Both the position numbers and the translations under genes were made by a program. Source: Atriophallophorus winterbourni (taxonomy: Eukaryota > Platyhelminthes > Trematoda > Plagiorchiida > Microphallidae). From it: a DNA stretch of 64,000 bases. The stretch covers positions 1 to 64,000 of the forward strand of contig JACCGJ010000671.1 in the NCBI GenBank assembly GCA_013407085.1, given 5' to 3'. This document shows positions 1 through 12,098 of the stretch, piece by piece; position 1 is the first letter of the stretch, and each line of letters begins with the position of its first letter. The notes under the pieces are model-generated. The model did not search any database and was not told the DNA's origin. It worked only from the letters and a program-made list of their open reading frames with translations.

Positions 1-1907
1 AGATAGTCGCACAAAAATGAGAGTAGTGGATCACATATTCCTAAACGCATCAGTTTTTGAAGAAGCAAATGATGATTGACTCTGTCAAAAGCTTTCGAAA
101 TGTCTAGGTAACAGACGTGGATGCAAGAACTTCTATCCAACTCCTTTGTCCAGTCGTCTAACGCTATAAGAAGATTCGTTAGACACGAGCGATGAGATCG
201 AAATCCATGCTGCGCTGGCGAAAACAAATTCTGAGATTCAAAGTGTGCAACCATTCTTTTCGAGACTATACGTTCCATGAGCTTAGCAATTACAGGTAAA
301 AGTGTGACGGGACGATAATTTCCAGCGTCAGATCGGCAACCGCCTTTGAAGATAGGTGTTATCACGCCGGACTTCCAATCTTTCGGTACAACTCCTTTAA
401 GCAACGAATAGTTAAACAGGCTGGAGAGCGGTTCACAAAGCTGACGGTGACAGAACCTAAGCACATCCGATGTGATGCCTTCCGCTCCTGGGGATTTTCT
501 TACATTTAGTTTGAGTAAATGACTTGCAACAATCATTGGATTTATCGAAATATCGCACAACGTTTCGATTCCTGTTTCGATTGAATACTCAGAACGTTCC
601 ACTAAAACCTTTGGCACGAACACCTTAGAATAGTAAATTGCCAGAGCATTTGCGGTTTCTAACGCTGTTTCAGTTAGTTTTTCGCCATTCTGGATGGGAA
701 AAATACCTGGTTTGACTTTTGCTTTCGCGTTCATGATTTTGTATAATAATTTAGGGTTGCGTTCCATTTTCGACAGGAGCATCAATTGGTGCGCTTCCTT
801 ATCCTCTCGAATAAGCGCAGTCACTTTGTTGCGTAACATACGGAAATGTTGCCAAGAAGTAGAAGTAGTGTTGGCTTTATGCTGCACCCACGCTGCTCGC
901 TTCAGTGCTATCCACTTTTTTGTTCTGCTGCGGACAACAAAACGAAGTTCATGGACGCACGTTTTCTGAACGATCTGTGAGTTCTCGTCTATCTTCAGTT
1001 TCAGAAAACCTACAAGTTCGTTCCATTGCGCGTCAGGGCTTATGTTGTCCATCTGAAAATGCGGAATCTGCACGAGCGATTTACTCAGGGCCAATTTATC
1101 TACCCGTCGAACCACCCCATTCGAAGCAAGCGATTTCTGAGTACTGCAAACATAGTCAAACACAAGCACTGAATGGTCGCTAAGACCCAGCGGAGCCTGG
1201 AATTCGATCGCTTCGATAGATTGTTTTTCCGATGTTAACACCAAATCCAAGACAGAGGGGCGGTCAGAACCTCTCCTCCGGGTGCATTCGTGAACATGGT
1301 TGTATAACGGGACTGAATCTATTACCTCTCTAAATCGGTATTCTAGCGTTTGTGGAGAGTGATCGTCCCTGAGATAAAGGGTGGACAGATTAAAGTCACC
1401 CATAATAAGTGTCGTTGCTTGCTGTGTGCGAGTCAAGCGCTGAAGCACTTGGATAAACCTTTCGTTGTACGATTCCGTAGATGAAGGGGAACGGTAGACC
1501 ACACCAATAATGCAAACTTCACCAGACATCAGCGTTAAAGAGCACCAAATTGTATCCTCGAGCGTTAATTCTGTTTTGTCTATTGGATGGCACTGGAGTC
1601 GATTATGATAATAAAGAGCAACACCATCACCACTTCTCTCTCGATCGTTCCTTATCAAATTCATATTTGGAATTGATATCTCCGTTTCAATCAATTGGGA
1701 AGAATACCATGTTTCTGTAATGGCGATAATGTCAGGTGAGTAGCGCGAACATATCTCGGTTATCTCAGCTAATTTGTTTGGAAGGCTTTGTGCATTTGTA
1801 TATAAACATCTTATAAAGTTTGTGGTGTTCAAATCATTGAAAGTTATCAAAGGGCCGACTCGGTTAGAGTCGGAATGCTCAAGTTTTTTTGAGCCATCAC
1901 ATGACAT
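1..1907 (-). CDS. CR1-like non-LTR retrotransposon ORF2 (endonuclease + reverse transcriptase), partial at left edge
   Basis: Reading the minus strand from an ATG at 1907 gives 635 uninterrupted codons down to position 3; the frame runs off the window with no stop. The N-terminal part is an APE-type endonuclease: TNAQSLPNK, ITETWYSS, MGDFNL (about residue 169) and LGLSDHSVL. The C-terminal part is the start of a reverse transcriptase: KSPGAEGI, TPIFKGG, QHGFR and YLDISKAFDRV (about residue 600). The catalytic F/YADD box must lie outside the window. The chosen ATG overlaps the end of ORF1 by about 60 nt in another frame, a usual arrangement for CR1-type elements. Family assignment rests on motif resemblance to CR1/Jockey-clade LINEs. 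An open frame this long suggests a young copy. Confidence 0.85.
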   Translation of the reverse strand, partial: MSCDGSKKLEHSDSNRVGPLITFNDLNTTNFIRCLYTNAQSLPNKLAEITEICSRYSPDIIAITETWYSSQLIETEISIPNMNLIRNDRERSGDGVALYYHNRLQCHPIDKTELTLEDTIWCSLTLMSGEVCIIGVVYRSPSSTESYNERFIQVLQRLTRTQQATTLIMGDFNLSTLYLRDDHSPQTLEYRFREVIDSVPLYNHVHECTRRRGSDRPSVLDLVLTSEKQSIEAIEFQAPLGLSDHSVLVFDYVCSTQKSLASNGVVRRVDKLALSKSLVQIPHFQMDNISPDAQWNELVGFLKLKIDENSQIVQKTCVHELRFVVRSRTKKWIALKRAAWVQHKANTTSTSWQHFRMLRNKVTALIREDKEAHQLMLLSKMERNPKLLYKIMNAKAKVKPGIFPIQNGEKLTETALETANALAIYYSKVFVPKVLVERSEYSIETGIETLCDISINPMIVASHLLKLNVRKSPGAEGITSDVLRFCHRQLCEPLSSLFNYSLLKGVVPKDWKSGVITPIFKGGCRSDAGNYRPVTLLPVIAKLMERIVSKRMVAHFESQNLFSPAQHGFRSHRSCLTNLLIALDDWTKELDRSSCIHVCYLDISKAFDRVNHHLLLQKLMRLGICDPLLSFLCDY

Positions 1908-3012
1908 TCAGGTTGAACCTCATCACTAGGTGTTTGAGGGTCGGTACTTTCTGTTTGCTTGCTACCGGCCATTACCTTGGGCAAGCTCAACTTGACGTTT
2001 GGGGGTAGGTTTTTTCTATTAGCTTTCCATTCACTTTTGATAGTATCAGTCATTTTGGTTGTGAAGAAGGTTAGCTTTAAAGGGCTAGGACCTTGCCCTT
2101 TATAGTTGGCAGATCGCGGTATCCTAAAAGCATCCACAAGTACGGTATTTTAATACCAATTGTTTCGGCTAGATATTTCCACTGTTTGTAGTCGTGCTCA
2201 GACTTTTCTTGAGAAGGTACGTCAGCAGCATCTTCCGGAACACCAAGAATTACAATACTTCTTGGATTACGTTCTTCACGAGATTTCTGCGACGACTTTC
2301 GCTCCCACCATGGTAGGTCTGCATGGATACGACATGTAGTCTCTGGAACACCTCTAAGAATGTAAGCATTTAAGAGTACGTTTTCCACGTCCTCCGCAGA
2401 TTGCAGCGTTATTCTTGAAAGGCGAGGATCATCCGTGTGAGGAGAATTCAGGTGGCGATTTAATCGAACTATTGATGAGAGTGTAACCGCGGCCAATCTC
2501 ATCTGACTGCAGACTTTAAACCACTCAGCTAAGTCATGTTTTTGCTTAGCTTCAAACAGCGTTTCCGGCGACTCGGTCACGTTTGTACATATAACGCTTA
2601 GGTTTACACCCGCGGACTTTATTTTATAATTTGACTCAGTCATTTTAGTAGTGGATTTTTTGAGTCCTTTCTCGGTTCCGTTAAGTCGAGGAGTCACTGA
2701 TCCCAACGAACGCTTCCCCGTTTTAGTCGCCATCTGCGCGGTTATCTGGGCAAATGTTGGCCTACTCGAGTATGATGTATTATCTACAGGCTCTTCGGGT
2801 AACGACGGTGCCATTACGACATTTATTATCAGTTCATTCAGTTTTTGTATACTGGATTCCATTCCATTTAGACGGGTCTCAATATCATATTCAGGGGTTT
2901 TCGCCGCCGAAGTCAGCGATTTGTCACATTTCGCATGCACTTTCAACAAACAGTCGTAACACGTGACAGACCTCGCCTTAGGACTTACCGACTTTCGGCA
3001 AACCGTGCACAT
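1847..3012 (-). pseudogene. CR1-like ORF1 with PHD-like zinc finger, split by one frameshift
   Basis: This is the upstream ORF of the same element. The first 311 codons (3012-2077) begin with a zinc finger spaced C-x2-C-x12-C-x2-C-x4-H-x2-C within residues 2-29. A short predicted coiled coil follows, then a C-terminal part with RSIVILGVPEDA, typical of LINE ORF1 proteins. The frame then breaks. The continuation (VDAFRIPRSANYKGQGPSPLKL and onward) is in the frame of 2137-1847, and the two join naturally near 2130-2145 if one base has been gained or lost. The whole product would be about 390 aa and probably binds element RNA; that role is inferred from LINE ORF1 proteins generally. The frameshift means this copy is probably not autonomous unless it is a sequencing error. 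Confidence 0.75.
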
Positions 3013-3480
3013 GCATCCCGTGCGCTTTGTATCGTTTTCGGGGTCATCCGGTCAGGGTTGTGTGTAGTACTGTTCAGTTGTGTGTGCACATGCAATGGTT
3101 CTGTCGAGCGATCGATGATGAATATGGTGAGCGCGACGTGAAGCGTTGCTCACTAATAAGAGCAAAGTCAGAATTGATTTCGGCGATGCGCTTCGGTAGT
3201 TGCTCTCACGACGTTGAATATATAACTAGTCGACGGCGAAGAATAAGATCTTTCCGATGACGTTAATCCCTTTGACGACTTGAAGCGTATTAAGAGAGTT
3301 GCACGCGTAGATCCAATATGGGAAAATCACGATAAATCCGAATTTGCTCTCATTATCGAATACCGCTACGAGAGTGGTATATCCAGAAAGCTGACTTTGA
3401 GAGGAGTCCAACAAGTTATGATATGTCCACGTACGTGTAAGTGTAAGAACAGTATATCCTGATTAACAGAAGCTCAAAAT

Positions 3481-4029
3481 AATGCGACCGCACGGCACGA
3501 ATAAAGCGTTGATGCCGCTATCCGGAGGAATGGTTTTCCATCAAAAACGGGAGAAACAGACCCTGCTTTCCACTAGGCTCTCATATGTAAAAGATTTCCA
3601 TTATACTTGATTTTTCCGACTGGAATGCTGAACGTCCAAGGTTAACACAGCAATAAAATCAATAATTTTAGTTGATCATAAAGTGAAAATCACTGTCTTG
3701 GAAAATGGCAAGCAACCCATTTAGGCAATTAACTGTTATATGGCGGAAAGATAACTATGTATAAACAGTCGTAATTAAATTCCTTAAGCAAACAAATTGG
3801 CTTAAATGTGGAATGGTAATATAATATGAGAACAGGCAAAATAATGAACATCAACTCCCCTAAGACTCTTCCAGAATTTGTATATTTAATTCAAGGTTTT
3901 GATTGTCTAAAAAGCAACAAGCTTAACAGGAAACAAATGATGGTAAAAAATGAAATGTACGTGGATAAAGAAGATAAGGAATTAGATTAAGCAGTATATA
4001 AGTGTTCGGGATAAAAATAATTCAATAAA
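3481..4029. other. AT-rich spacer, no gene seen
   Basis: This short AT-rich stretch lies between the 5' end of LINE copy A and the 3' end of copy B. No conserved reading frame is visible. Part of it is probably the 3' UTR of copy B. Confidence 0.5.
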
Positions 4030-6460
4030 AGTTTGTCTAATTTCGTTTTAAAATCATGCAAGCTAGTGGAGTGAACAACGGTTGAAATAAACTGTTCGAA
4101 GTAAAACGGACACGGACAGAATAAAAATACCTTCTACAGTTTATGCGGGAATAGGGTGCCACCAGCACATATTCATAGGTCCGATAATTTCTCGTATCCA
4201 TTCGCGTGAATAAATCCTGTAAGGGATGTTTTGGGGTATGGAATGTTTTGTAAAGTAAAGTAAAGTCTCCTCTGATTCGTCGATAGGGAAAGTCGAACAG
4301 ATTCAGTTGAGCTATCCTTTCTTTGTTTCGGAAGCTGAGAACTAGTTTTGTTGAGCGGTGATAGATTCGCTGCACAGGTTTAAAATCCTTCTTGAGCCAC
4401 GGAGACCATGACTGGTTTCAAGTATGTATTAATGATCCTTGGGAATATCTTGGACGAAAATTTTCCAAATACCAGTTTGAATAGATTTAGGACACGTGTT
4501 GCTATTATAAAGACAGTGTTAGTTTGAATTGAGGTTTTTAAACTGGAGCATATCCAGACACCTTATTCATTTTCTTCACTGCAATTTTCACCGACATGTG
4601 AACCTATATGTTCGCTACTCGATTCCCCACATTCATGATCCTGCATTTGCTGAAATTAAACGGCAGCTTGTTCTTCAATGACCAGCTGTGAAATGTATAA
4701 ACATTAATAGCAGACAGTCTTTAGGGCTACGGAAGCAACTCCATATCTTTATGTCGTCCGCAAATAACGAAATGTTACAACGAACAACTTCCGGTACTTT
4801 ATTGCCTTTTTACCGAATTAGTCCAATAATCAAGCGTTATCCATAAATTAGATAAACAAGAATAACTCCTTCTAAACGCATGCTGTTTCCTCGAAAGCAA
4901 CCGATTATTTTCGAAATGTTTCATCAATGTGAACAATGATGCGCTCAATTAATTTTAAAATCACCGGTAACAGAGTTACGGGTGGGTAATTAGCTACATC
5001 GGAGCGATTTCCTCCTTTTTAAATAGGATAAATTATTCTGCGTTTCCAATCTGTAGGAATCACTCCATTTGCCAGTGATTGTTTTAAGAGATATGTGAGT
5101 GCTTTGTGTAACAAATTCGTACATTGTTTCATTATTAGCAGGGTTATTCCGTCGGCCCCTGGAGACTTTTCGGCTTCAAGATTAAATAATGCTAGAAAGA
5201 CGCGTTTCGACGTGACATTCATTTCACTAATGGCAACCGTGGTTGGAATGATTTGATTTGGTATGTAAATTTCACGTTCTCTCGGGCTTAATATCGATTA
5301 GTAAAACGTGGCTAAAGCTTTAGCAGTTTCTGATGCAGTTGCCGTTGGTCCAGCTAACGTGTTCACGGCCCCACCTTATGGTTTCACTTTAGCTTGATCG
5401 TTAACCATACGATAAAGTATTTTGGGGTTGAGCTCCATCATGCGTGATATCCGTTCTCGGAAGTACTTGTCTTTGATGACAAATTAATTTACTCTGTTCA
5501 GCAGTAAATGAAATGTTTCCCAGGTCTCTGATGATGGGTTGTGCCGATGGTGTCGCCAAGCAATGTTTCGTACCTTTAACCACACACGATTTCAAATTCT
5601 TAGTTTAAATTCTAGGTTTATACCTAAGTTCTCGAGGACAAATTCGTAGCTTACTTCAATTGAATTCTTAGGATTAGATATTAGACATACCCAAAACTCA
5701 TTTCAGTTGCTGGTTCCAGGTTGACAGTTAATGGTGTTTTGAGAGTAACACTCAAAGCCATAATGATGATCCGTTTAACTGATTTAAGGGCAACATTCGC
5801 TCCTACATCTTTAAAAAGATAGTCAAACTGAAGGACGACGTGATCACTTAGTCCCAATGGACTTTCGTAAGCACCGTTGTCAAAGTCGTGTTCATTCCTT
5901 ATTAGAACGAGATCCAAGAGTGAAGGTACGTCGGTTCCGCGGAATTGGGTATTACATGTAATGTGGTTATAGTGAAGAATATCGTCCAACAACTCAAAGA
6001 ATACTCTTTCGATAGAGTGTTCTGGGCAAATGGTACTGCTCTGCAGAATCGGTAAATTGAAGTAACCTTTAATTAAATATTCACAAGTGATACTGGAAGT
6101 CACCATGCGAATTTTTTCGAGTAGGACCAGATTGTATGTTTTCTGTGCATATGGTAGGCGATATACTACTCCAAAAACACTACCTTCGCCGTTAGCTAAT
6201 CGGAGTTAGCACCAAAGTGTATCCTGTAAAACGATGTCTGGATCTGTAATCTCACGAAACATAATATTTTAGCTATAATACAAAGCTATTGCTTCTCTCG
6301 TTTTACAGTCATGGCGAATAAGTGAAATTCTGTGTTATTTTAGTTGTTAGTTATTTGTTTGTTGATTTTTTAGCCACGTTCCAGTTACGGCGAGGATTTC
6401 TGGTGAACATTTCAGAAAAACTGCACACAGTTCTCAGATTTTGTTTCACATACATTGTGT
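4030..6460 (-). mobile_element. CR1-like LINE copy B, decayed
   Basis: Broken minus-strand frames follow the LINE order. Near 6400-6340 is an endonuclease start (SPEILAVTGTWLK). At 6106-5681 is endonuclease with VPSLLDLVLIRN and LGLSDHVVLQFDY. At 5222-5019 is the beginning of the RT (KSPGADGITLL, VIPTDWKRRIIYPI). At 4375-4037 is the RT C-terminus (RIYHRSTKLV, RRIRGDF, NCRRYFYSVRVRF). Many stops and frameshifts separate these, so the copy is dead. It has the same orientation as copies A and C. Confidence 0.7.
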
Positions 6461-6510
6461 GTTGGTGTAAAGGCATTTCATATTACTTTTTCCCAACTAG
6501 GATGGGGTGT

Positions 6511-8345
6511 GCGAAGATTCAATATTCAAGATTCGAGAATTTATGGTATAAAAAGTTCGTGGCTGTACAACACCACAGGATATTCGTATAAGGACAATAA
6601 ATATATATACAAAATAAATTGAGTCATTAGGAAGATTGACAGTTTTGTAGTTACAAAAATGTCATGTATTGTCGCTGTATGATGAAAAAAATTTAATCGT
6701 TTGGAAAAAGATCATGTTATATAAACGGGATGTAGGGTGAAATTACTACGCATAAATATATCTAATTTGTTCCTAAAAATCCTTGCACTAGATGATTGGA
6801 TAACATCTGACGGTAGGGAGTTCCATAAGAAACAAACGCGCACCGAATAGAAGAACCGACGGCAGTTTCGGTGGGAATGTGGAATATCAAATGCCAATGT
6901 GTGAGTACGAGTGACATGGCTTGACCGGAGGCGAAATAGATGCCTCAGAGGGTGCGCCTTTGAGTTCATTATTTTGTACGTTAGGATTAGATCAAATCTA
7001 ACCCGTCCGCTAAGCAGTGTATCCAAATTAAGATGTTCAAGTCGATTCTCATATGGTAGTTTGCGGAGGCAGTCAACCATTTTGGTTGCTCTGTGATAAA
7101 TCCTCTCGAGCAGCTTGATGTCCTTTTGTAGCAACGGTGACCGAGCTTGCACTGAGTAATCCATCACCGGGTTAATATACGTATTTATGAGCATGGGGAA
7201 TGATTCACGGGAAAAATGTCCGAAAATCCGCCGAAGCATACCTAGCATGCGGCTAGCTCGGTTGTACACTGCTTTGCATCGCATGCTATTCTTAAAAATT
7301 CCACTAATCCATACACCATGGTCTTTTTCTTTGGTTTTCCATTCAAGTTGGTTTGATCCAAGGTTGTATGAGAATGTGAAATCTTTGCTTATTTGCAACA
7401 TTTTACACTTTCGGAAGTTCAATGGAAGTTTGTTTCGCTCCGACCAGCTGCTCAATACATCCAAATTGCTTTGTAAGGGCAAACAGTCCGAGCTTGATGT
7501 GATTCGTATCCAAACTTTAACATCATCCGCAAAGAAAACCATTTTGGTTGTGACAAGTTTCGGAAGGTCGTTGATGTAGACCAAAAAGAGAAGCGGACCA
7601 AGTACCGAACCTTGTGGGACACCGCTAGTGGCTCCGATTTACCCAGACATCACACCATCGATGCATACAGTTGCCTTGCTATCAAGAAGGTAACTTCTCA
7701 GCCATGTAAGAAGGCACCCATTAATAAGAACATCATGCAGCTTGCTCAGGAGTATAGAATGGTCCACGCGATCAAACGCCTTTGATATGTCCAAGTAACA
7801 CGCATGCACGCAACCACCATTATCCACTGCCTGCGTCCAGTCATCCAGTGTCTCCAGGAGGTTAGTCAAGCAAGAACGAGACTTCCTAAATCCATGTTGC
7901 TCGCTGGACAGCAAGTTTTGGGCTTCGAGATGACTCACAATTCTTTCGCGCACAATTTGCTCCATAACTTTTGAGATCACTGGAAGGAGTGTAACAAGGC
8001 GGTAATTTGCTGGGTCAGAACGAGTTCCACCTTTGTAGATGGGTGTTATGATTCCTCTCTTCCAGTCATTAGGTACAACACCCTCCCTCAGGGAGTGAAT
8101 AAATAAATTACAAAGTGGTTCGCACAATTGACTGCCGCATGACTTTAAGATTGCAGGTGTGATTCCGTCAGCTCCCGGAGACTTGTTGATATTCAACTTA
8201 CGTAGGTGGTGCTGCACTATTTCCGAACTGATGCATACATCGCGTAAGATCTCCGGCACAAAGAAGGCTAGCGGAGTGCATAATATTTGATAGGCTGAAT
8301 CGTCTAGAGTCGGAAATTTGTTTACAAAGATGCCTGATCGTTTTG
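6511..8345 (-). mobile_element. CR1-like LINE copy C, 5'-truncated
   Basis: The coding part ends at 6712. The 3' end lies near 6511-6560, where the sense strand reads ACCATAAATTCTCGAATCTT followed by TGAAT-type repeats. The same terminal motif is found at 53851-53880 and 60320-60345. The 5' end lies inside the RT region near 8345; about 200 bp upstream may hold a fragment of ORF1. Confidence 0.7.
6712..8259 (-). pseudogene. CR1-like reverse transcriptase, near-intact with one in-frame stop
   Basis: Two open stretches (8259-7639 and 7584-6712) are in the same frame, with only one stop (TAA at 7638-7636) between them; the codons in the gap read on as SGVPQGSVLGPLLF. Together they give about 515 residues of RT: KSPGADGITPAIL, TPIYKGGTRSDPANYR, EQHGFRKSRSCLTNL, YLDISKAFDRVDHS, the catalytic FADD, then the C-terminal region with RIYHRATKMV and NCRRFFYSVRVCF. 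Upstream codons stay open to about 8340. This copy is younger than its neighbour B, but it lacks the endonuclease and carries a stop, so it is not functional. Confidence 0.8.
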
Positions 8346-9419
8346 AAGTTAAACTTTAGGAATACATTGATCTATAGTGTCAGCTGCATTTGTTTCTGGC
8401 ACGTCAACTACTGATTGACTTGGTGTTGTTTCTATTGGAATTTGAGGTGCATCTATCTGTCCAACATGAAATTTTGATGCGCTTAGTCTAATACCCATGA
8501 AGAGGATGTGAAAGAAAATGTGTTCCACTACACATTTCTACAAGAAAAAAACTCATATCGATTAGTCATTATGAAAACGCTATTTGATTATTTTAATATA
8601 TTGATTGGTTTAGCACAAGATCGAATTCGAATGAAAGATAAATGAAATACAATATGAATATATATTCAAAATGAAATAAAAAATTTATATAGGCAATTCA
8701 GTTTTATAAATGAAAAATGAAAAAATTGATTGCAATATAATGACGATTTATTCACTGCACACTTGACGTTGATGCCAATATATTTTTTGTTTAATTAACT
8801 GTGGTAATTGTGGATTAAGTGCAATTCGAACATAATTTCATCAGTTATAATCTTTATTAAGGCATCTTGTAATTTAAAACCACTTAACATGAACTTAAGT
8901 GCACAGGATATCGGAAATTTTTAAAGACATTCGAAATTTGCAGTCTGATTCTTTCTGAAGCTGAGAATGATCTACGGCTTATTCATTTTCTGAATTTTGT
9001 TGAAACATTTGTGTATATGTTGATGAATGAACTTGTCGTATTCCGATTCACCTATTTTTCTCATATACGGGGCTTATACTGAAGCGTATGGCGCATGTGT
9101 ATTTCAAAGAAAGTTAGACGTTTAAGTAAATTAATCCGTGATTAAATCAGGCAACGAAATGCGATTTTGTTAAATTATTGGTGATTAACATAAAAGAGTG
9201 TCCGAAACAATGGTTGTGTTCTACTAAGTGGCAGTGGATGATAAATGAACTTAAATTTGCTGTTGAAATGCACTCTCATCTTGTTCTAAAGGTGCCGAAA
9301 ATGGGATATACGTTTAAGTTGAGAAGCCGAACAAGAAAATGGTAGACTTTGCTAAATGTACATGGTAGGCTCGTTACCATGGTAACACTGTTGAGAGTTC
9401 GGACAAATTCCGCCTGCTG
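8346..9419. other. AT-rich region without a supported gene
   Basis: Apart from a weak minus-strand stretch at about 8380-8460 resembling the Thr/Pro/Asp-rich end of a LINE ORF1, no coding or structured feature is evident. Local composition is strongly AT-rich. Confidence 0.5.
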
Positions 9420-11425
9420 AGAAATAAGGTGAACATACTTGTTGTTGATGACAAATTGAATTATCAAAATCATTTACTCAAGAAAATAGGATCAAACCCC
9501 AAAATTCTCTATCGGATAATTGATAACCGGTCTAGGGAGAAACCGGCGGTTGCCGCCTTGAAGACACCTGATGGAACAAGGACCACTGCATCGCAATTCG
9601 CAGAATTTCTAGCCTATTTCTTCTCCACTGTCTCCAGCCAACAAAACACCATCATCTGTTCTTTAAGTCCCATAATCTCACTGGAAATCATTTCACAAAT
9701 TATAGCTATTAACGCGGGCAGTGTTCTTCGCAAATTGCTAAATCTCAACACGAAAAATCTCAAGGAGCTGAGGAAATTACACTGGTGATTCTCAAAACCT
9801 CTGCTTATACTTTGTGTACGCCCCTCACCTGCTTGTTTAACCTCATTAATCTCAAAGTTTTGTTCCCTATGATTGGAAGAAAGGCACAATTAACCCGTCT
9901 ACAAAGGAGGATACCGTTCCGAAGTATCCATTTATCGACCAGTAACACTACTACTGGTCATCTATAAAGTGATAAAGCGCCTCGTAGCAAACAGTGTTAC
10001 AAAAAGTCTGGAGGGAAATTTATAACTCGCAGTAGAACAACATGGCTCCAAAAAACGACACTCTTGTCCTTCAAACATTCTGCACTCCCTCGATGACCAG
10101 ACACATGCTGTAGATAAATCTTTTACCATACACGATTGTTATCTTGATATGTCAAAAGCATTTGATCGTGTCAGCCAGGTCTGCTACTAGAAAAAATAGA
10201 GCAATGTGGCATCAATGCTTCATAAATAACCTGGTTGGAGGATTATCTCCTTGGCCAAGTCATTCGAGTAAGGGCGACCCATTGCAGTAACGAGTTTTTC
10301 GTACCACAGGGATCAGCGCCGAGACCAATTCTGTTTTGATCTATGTAAACGATTTACCTAAACTTGTTCGGTGAAAAATCTTGTTTTCAAGCTTTAGACA
10401 CAACTAAGCACAAGTTAGGATTGCAGACAGCTTCAGCTGGAACTCAAAGCCTTACAGGACTGGTCAGTTAGAAATAAATTTACTTTTTATGTCATAAAAT
10501 GCAAGGTATTCCTTGTTGGGACACATTTTGAGTTCTTGTACACCCTTGGTTTGTATATTAACTAAAGCACTGACAAGGAGAATGACTTGGGTGTGTGGGT
10601 GAGCAGCACTTTGAAATTGTCACAACGCCACAGCCGTCTATGAAAAGACGTAAATAATACTCCTTCTCCTAAAACGCATGTTCCAGATTGTCACGAAACA
10701 AAGCGTTCATTGAATAACTTATACGTACTTGAGGCCAACCATGGATTATGTGGTTCAGGATTGGTCACCCTGGCTACAGATGGACATCAGACATTTGCAG
10801 AAAATATATCATCGAATCAACAAGGTTTTACGTGGTTTGATGTGAAAAAATACGAAGATCTTATTATAAGTCTTAATCTTTTCGACTCTTGCTACGGCCG
10901 TCTTAAACGTGATTTGATTCAAAGGTTAAATATATTGCATACCCCCAACCATCGACTGAATAAACTATTCACACTAATACCACCCCGAAAAAGCCGGATT
11001 CATGACTACACAGTATTTATTCCCGACTTGAGACTGAACTGTCGAAGGCATTCTTGTCCTATACCTGTATATTTTAATTGGAACTCCATCACCTCTAATG
11101 ATGCACATTCATCAAACTTGGATATATTTAAATCAAACTTGGACAAATACTTGTCAAAACATCCACTGATTAAACCTATATCCTTCATCATTACAGCTTC
11201 GAATTTTGAACCCCATGGATTTACATGTGCCATCCAACCGATCGAAAACAGTTTCTTCCCTATGGAGTTTTATGTGATTTATCAACTGCTCAGTAAACCA
11301 AAAAATCCCGTTTTTAGTAATTATGTTATTCGTTATCCCAATAATATCCTATGGATTTTGTAAAGCTATATGCTTTTTAAACCAATAATTTGAATTGAAT
11401 TGAATTGAATAATGAATTATTGAAT
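9420..11425 (+). mobile_element. CR1-like LINE copy D, decayed, with pentamer 3' tail
   Basis: On the plus strand, 9429-9788 is the endonuclease-RT linker (NPKILYRIIDNR, then a FAEFLAYFFSTV stretch). Around 9800-10460 are broken RT motifs (CYLDMSKAFDRV-like near 10140, a GSAPRPILF-like and NDLPKL-like stretch near 10310-10370). At 10710-11363 is the C-terminus (RLKRDLIQRLNILHTPNHRL, LNCRRHSCPIPVYFNW). About 20 nt after the last codon comes a TTGAA/TGAAT tandem tail (11388-11412). That tail marks the 3' end of a retrotransposed copy. Confidence 0.7.
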
Positions 11426-11984
11426 TCTCCGTTGTTTCAGAGATGTCTAAGCATATAGTGAATAACATCTACTTTGAGATCCGCGGAAAATTCGGTAAAG
11501 TTAATTCGCGTTAACGTGAAACAATTCAGTATTCAACTGCAGCGCACTAATTAGAATATTAAACTAATTCTTGTCGTGTTCTTGCAAGACATTCTAAGTG
11601 AATATGAATTGAAAACTGTGAATCATGCGGAAACATTTATTCACAACATACTCATTGACTTCTTTATGTGAAATGTTACAAATGTAGGAAACCTGGCCGC
11701 GTTAAGTCAATTTGTCGAACTGCTAAAATATGTTGTTGTTCATATCACAGAAATTCAGAAGTTCTGTTATTTATGGTTAAAATGTTATTACTTCGCAACG
11801 TTAGAGTATTATGTTATGAACGAAAATATGAACAATAATATTATTTAGCAATTAGAATACATTAAATTTATGTTTCACGAATGATATTTGTTTTCTGGGA
11901 CAGCGAATCCACTCCTATAGGTTATGCATCTGCGACCACAACCTCTTGGGATTTCTTTGCATTGAGAGAAACCCGGTTGAGTAA
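11426..11984. other. AT-rich spacer
   Basis: No gene, repeat or structured motif could be supported between the LINE tail and the Penelope-like element. Confidence 0.45.
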
Positions 11985-12052
11985 TTCTGATTCCGATTTT
12001 AAACTTGCCATCCAATGAAAAGAAATTTGAGTGCAATCGGTAAGAGTATTTT

Positions 12053-12098
12053 TGGGGTAACGTTTCACTTCTGACACAGAAGCTTCGTCAGACCAAGG
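12053..12098 (-). ncRNA. Hammerhead ribozyme motif in left inverted repeat of the PLE
   Basis: On the minus strand the conserved core CUGACGA (12091-12085; C at the variable seventh core position is allowed) is followed by a stem-loop II, AGCUUCUG-UGU-CAGAAGU. Then come GAAAC (12066-12062) and GUUACCCC. Stem III would be only AC/GU with no loop, so pairing between two copies is the likely active form. Stem I (UUGGU with ACCCC) is weakened. Hammerheads of this minimal kind are known from Penelope-like elements. Activity is not shown. Confidence 0.65.

Larger units (their letters stand above)
1..3480 (-). mobile_element. CR1-like LINE copy A, 5' part (continues off left edge)
   Basis: The element runs leftward: 5' UTR about 3480-3013, ORF1 3012-1847, ORF2 1907 to past the edge. 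The 5' limit is set by comparison with the decayed copy at 53851-57840. Similarity between the two starts near 3470 and 57835, where both read CAGTATATCCTGAT on the plus strand, and continues through the UTR (both contain GATGACGTTAATCCCT). Nothing recognisable precedes it. Confidence 0.8.
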
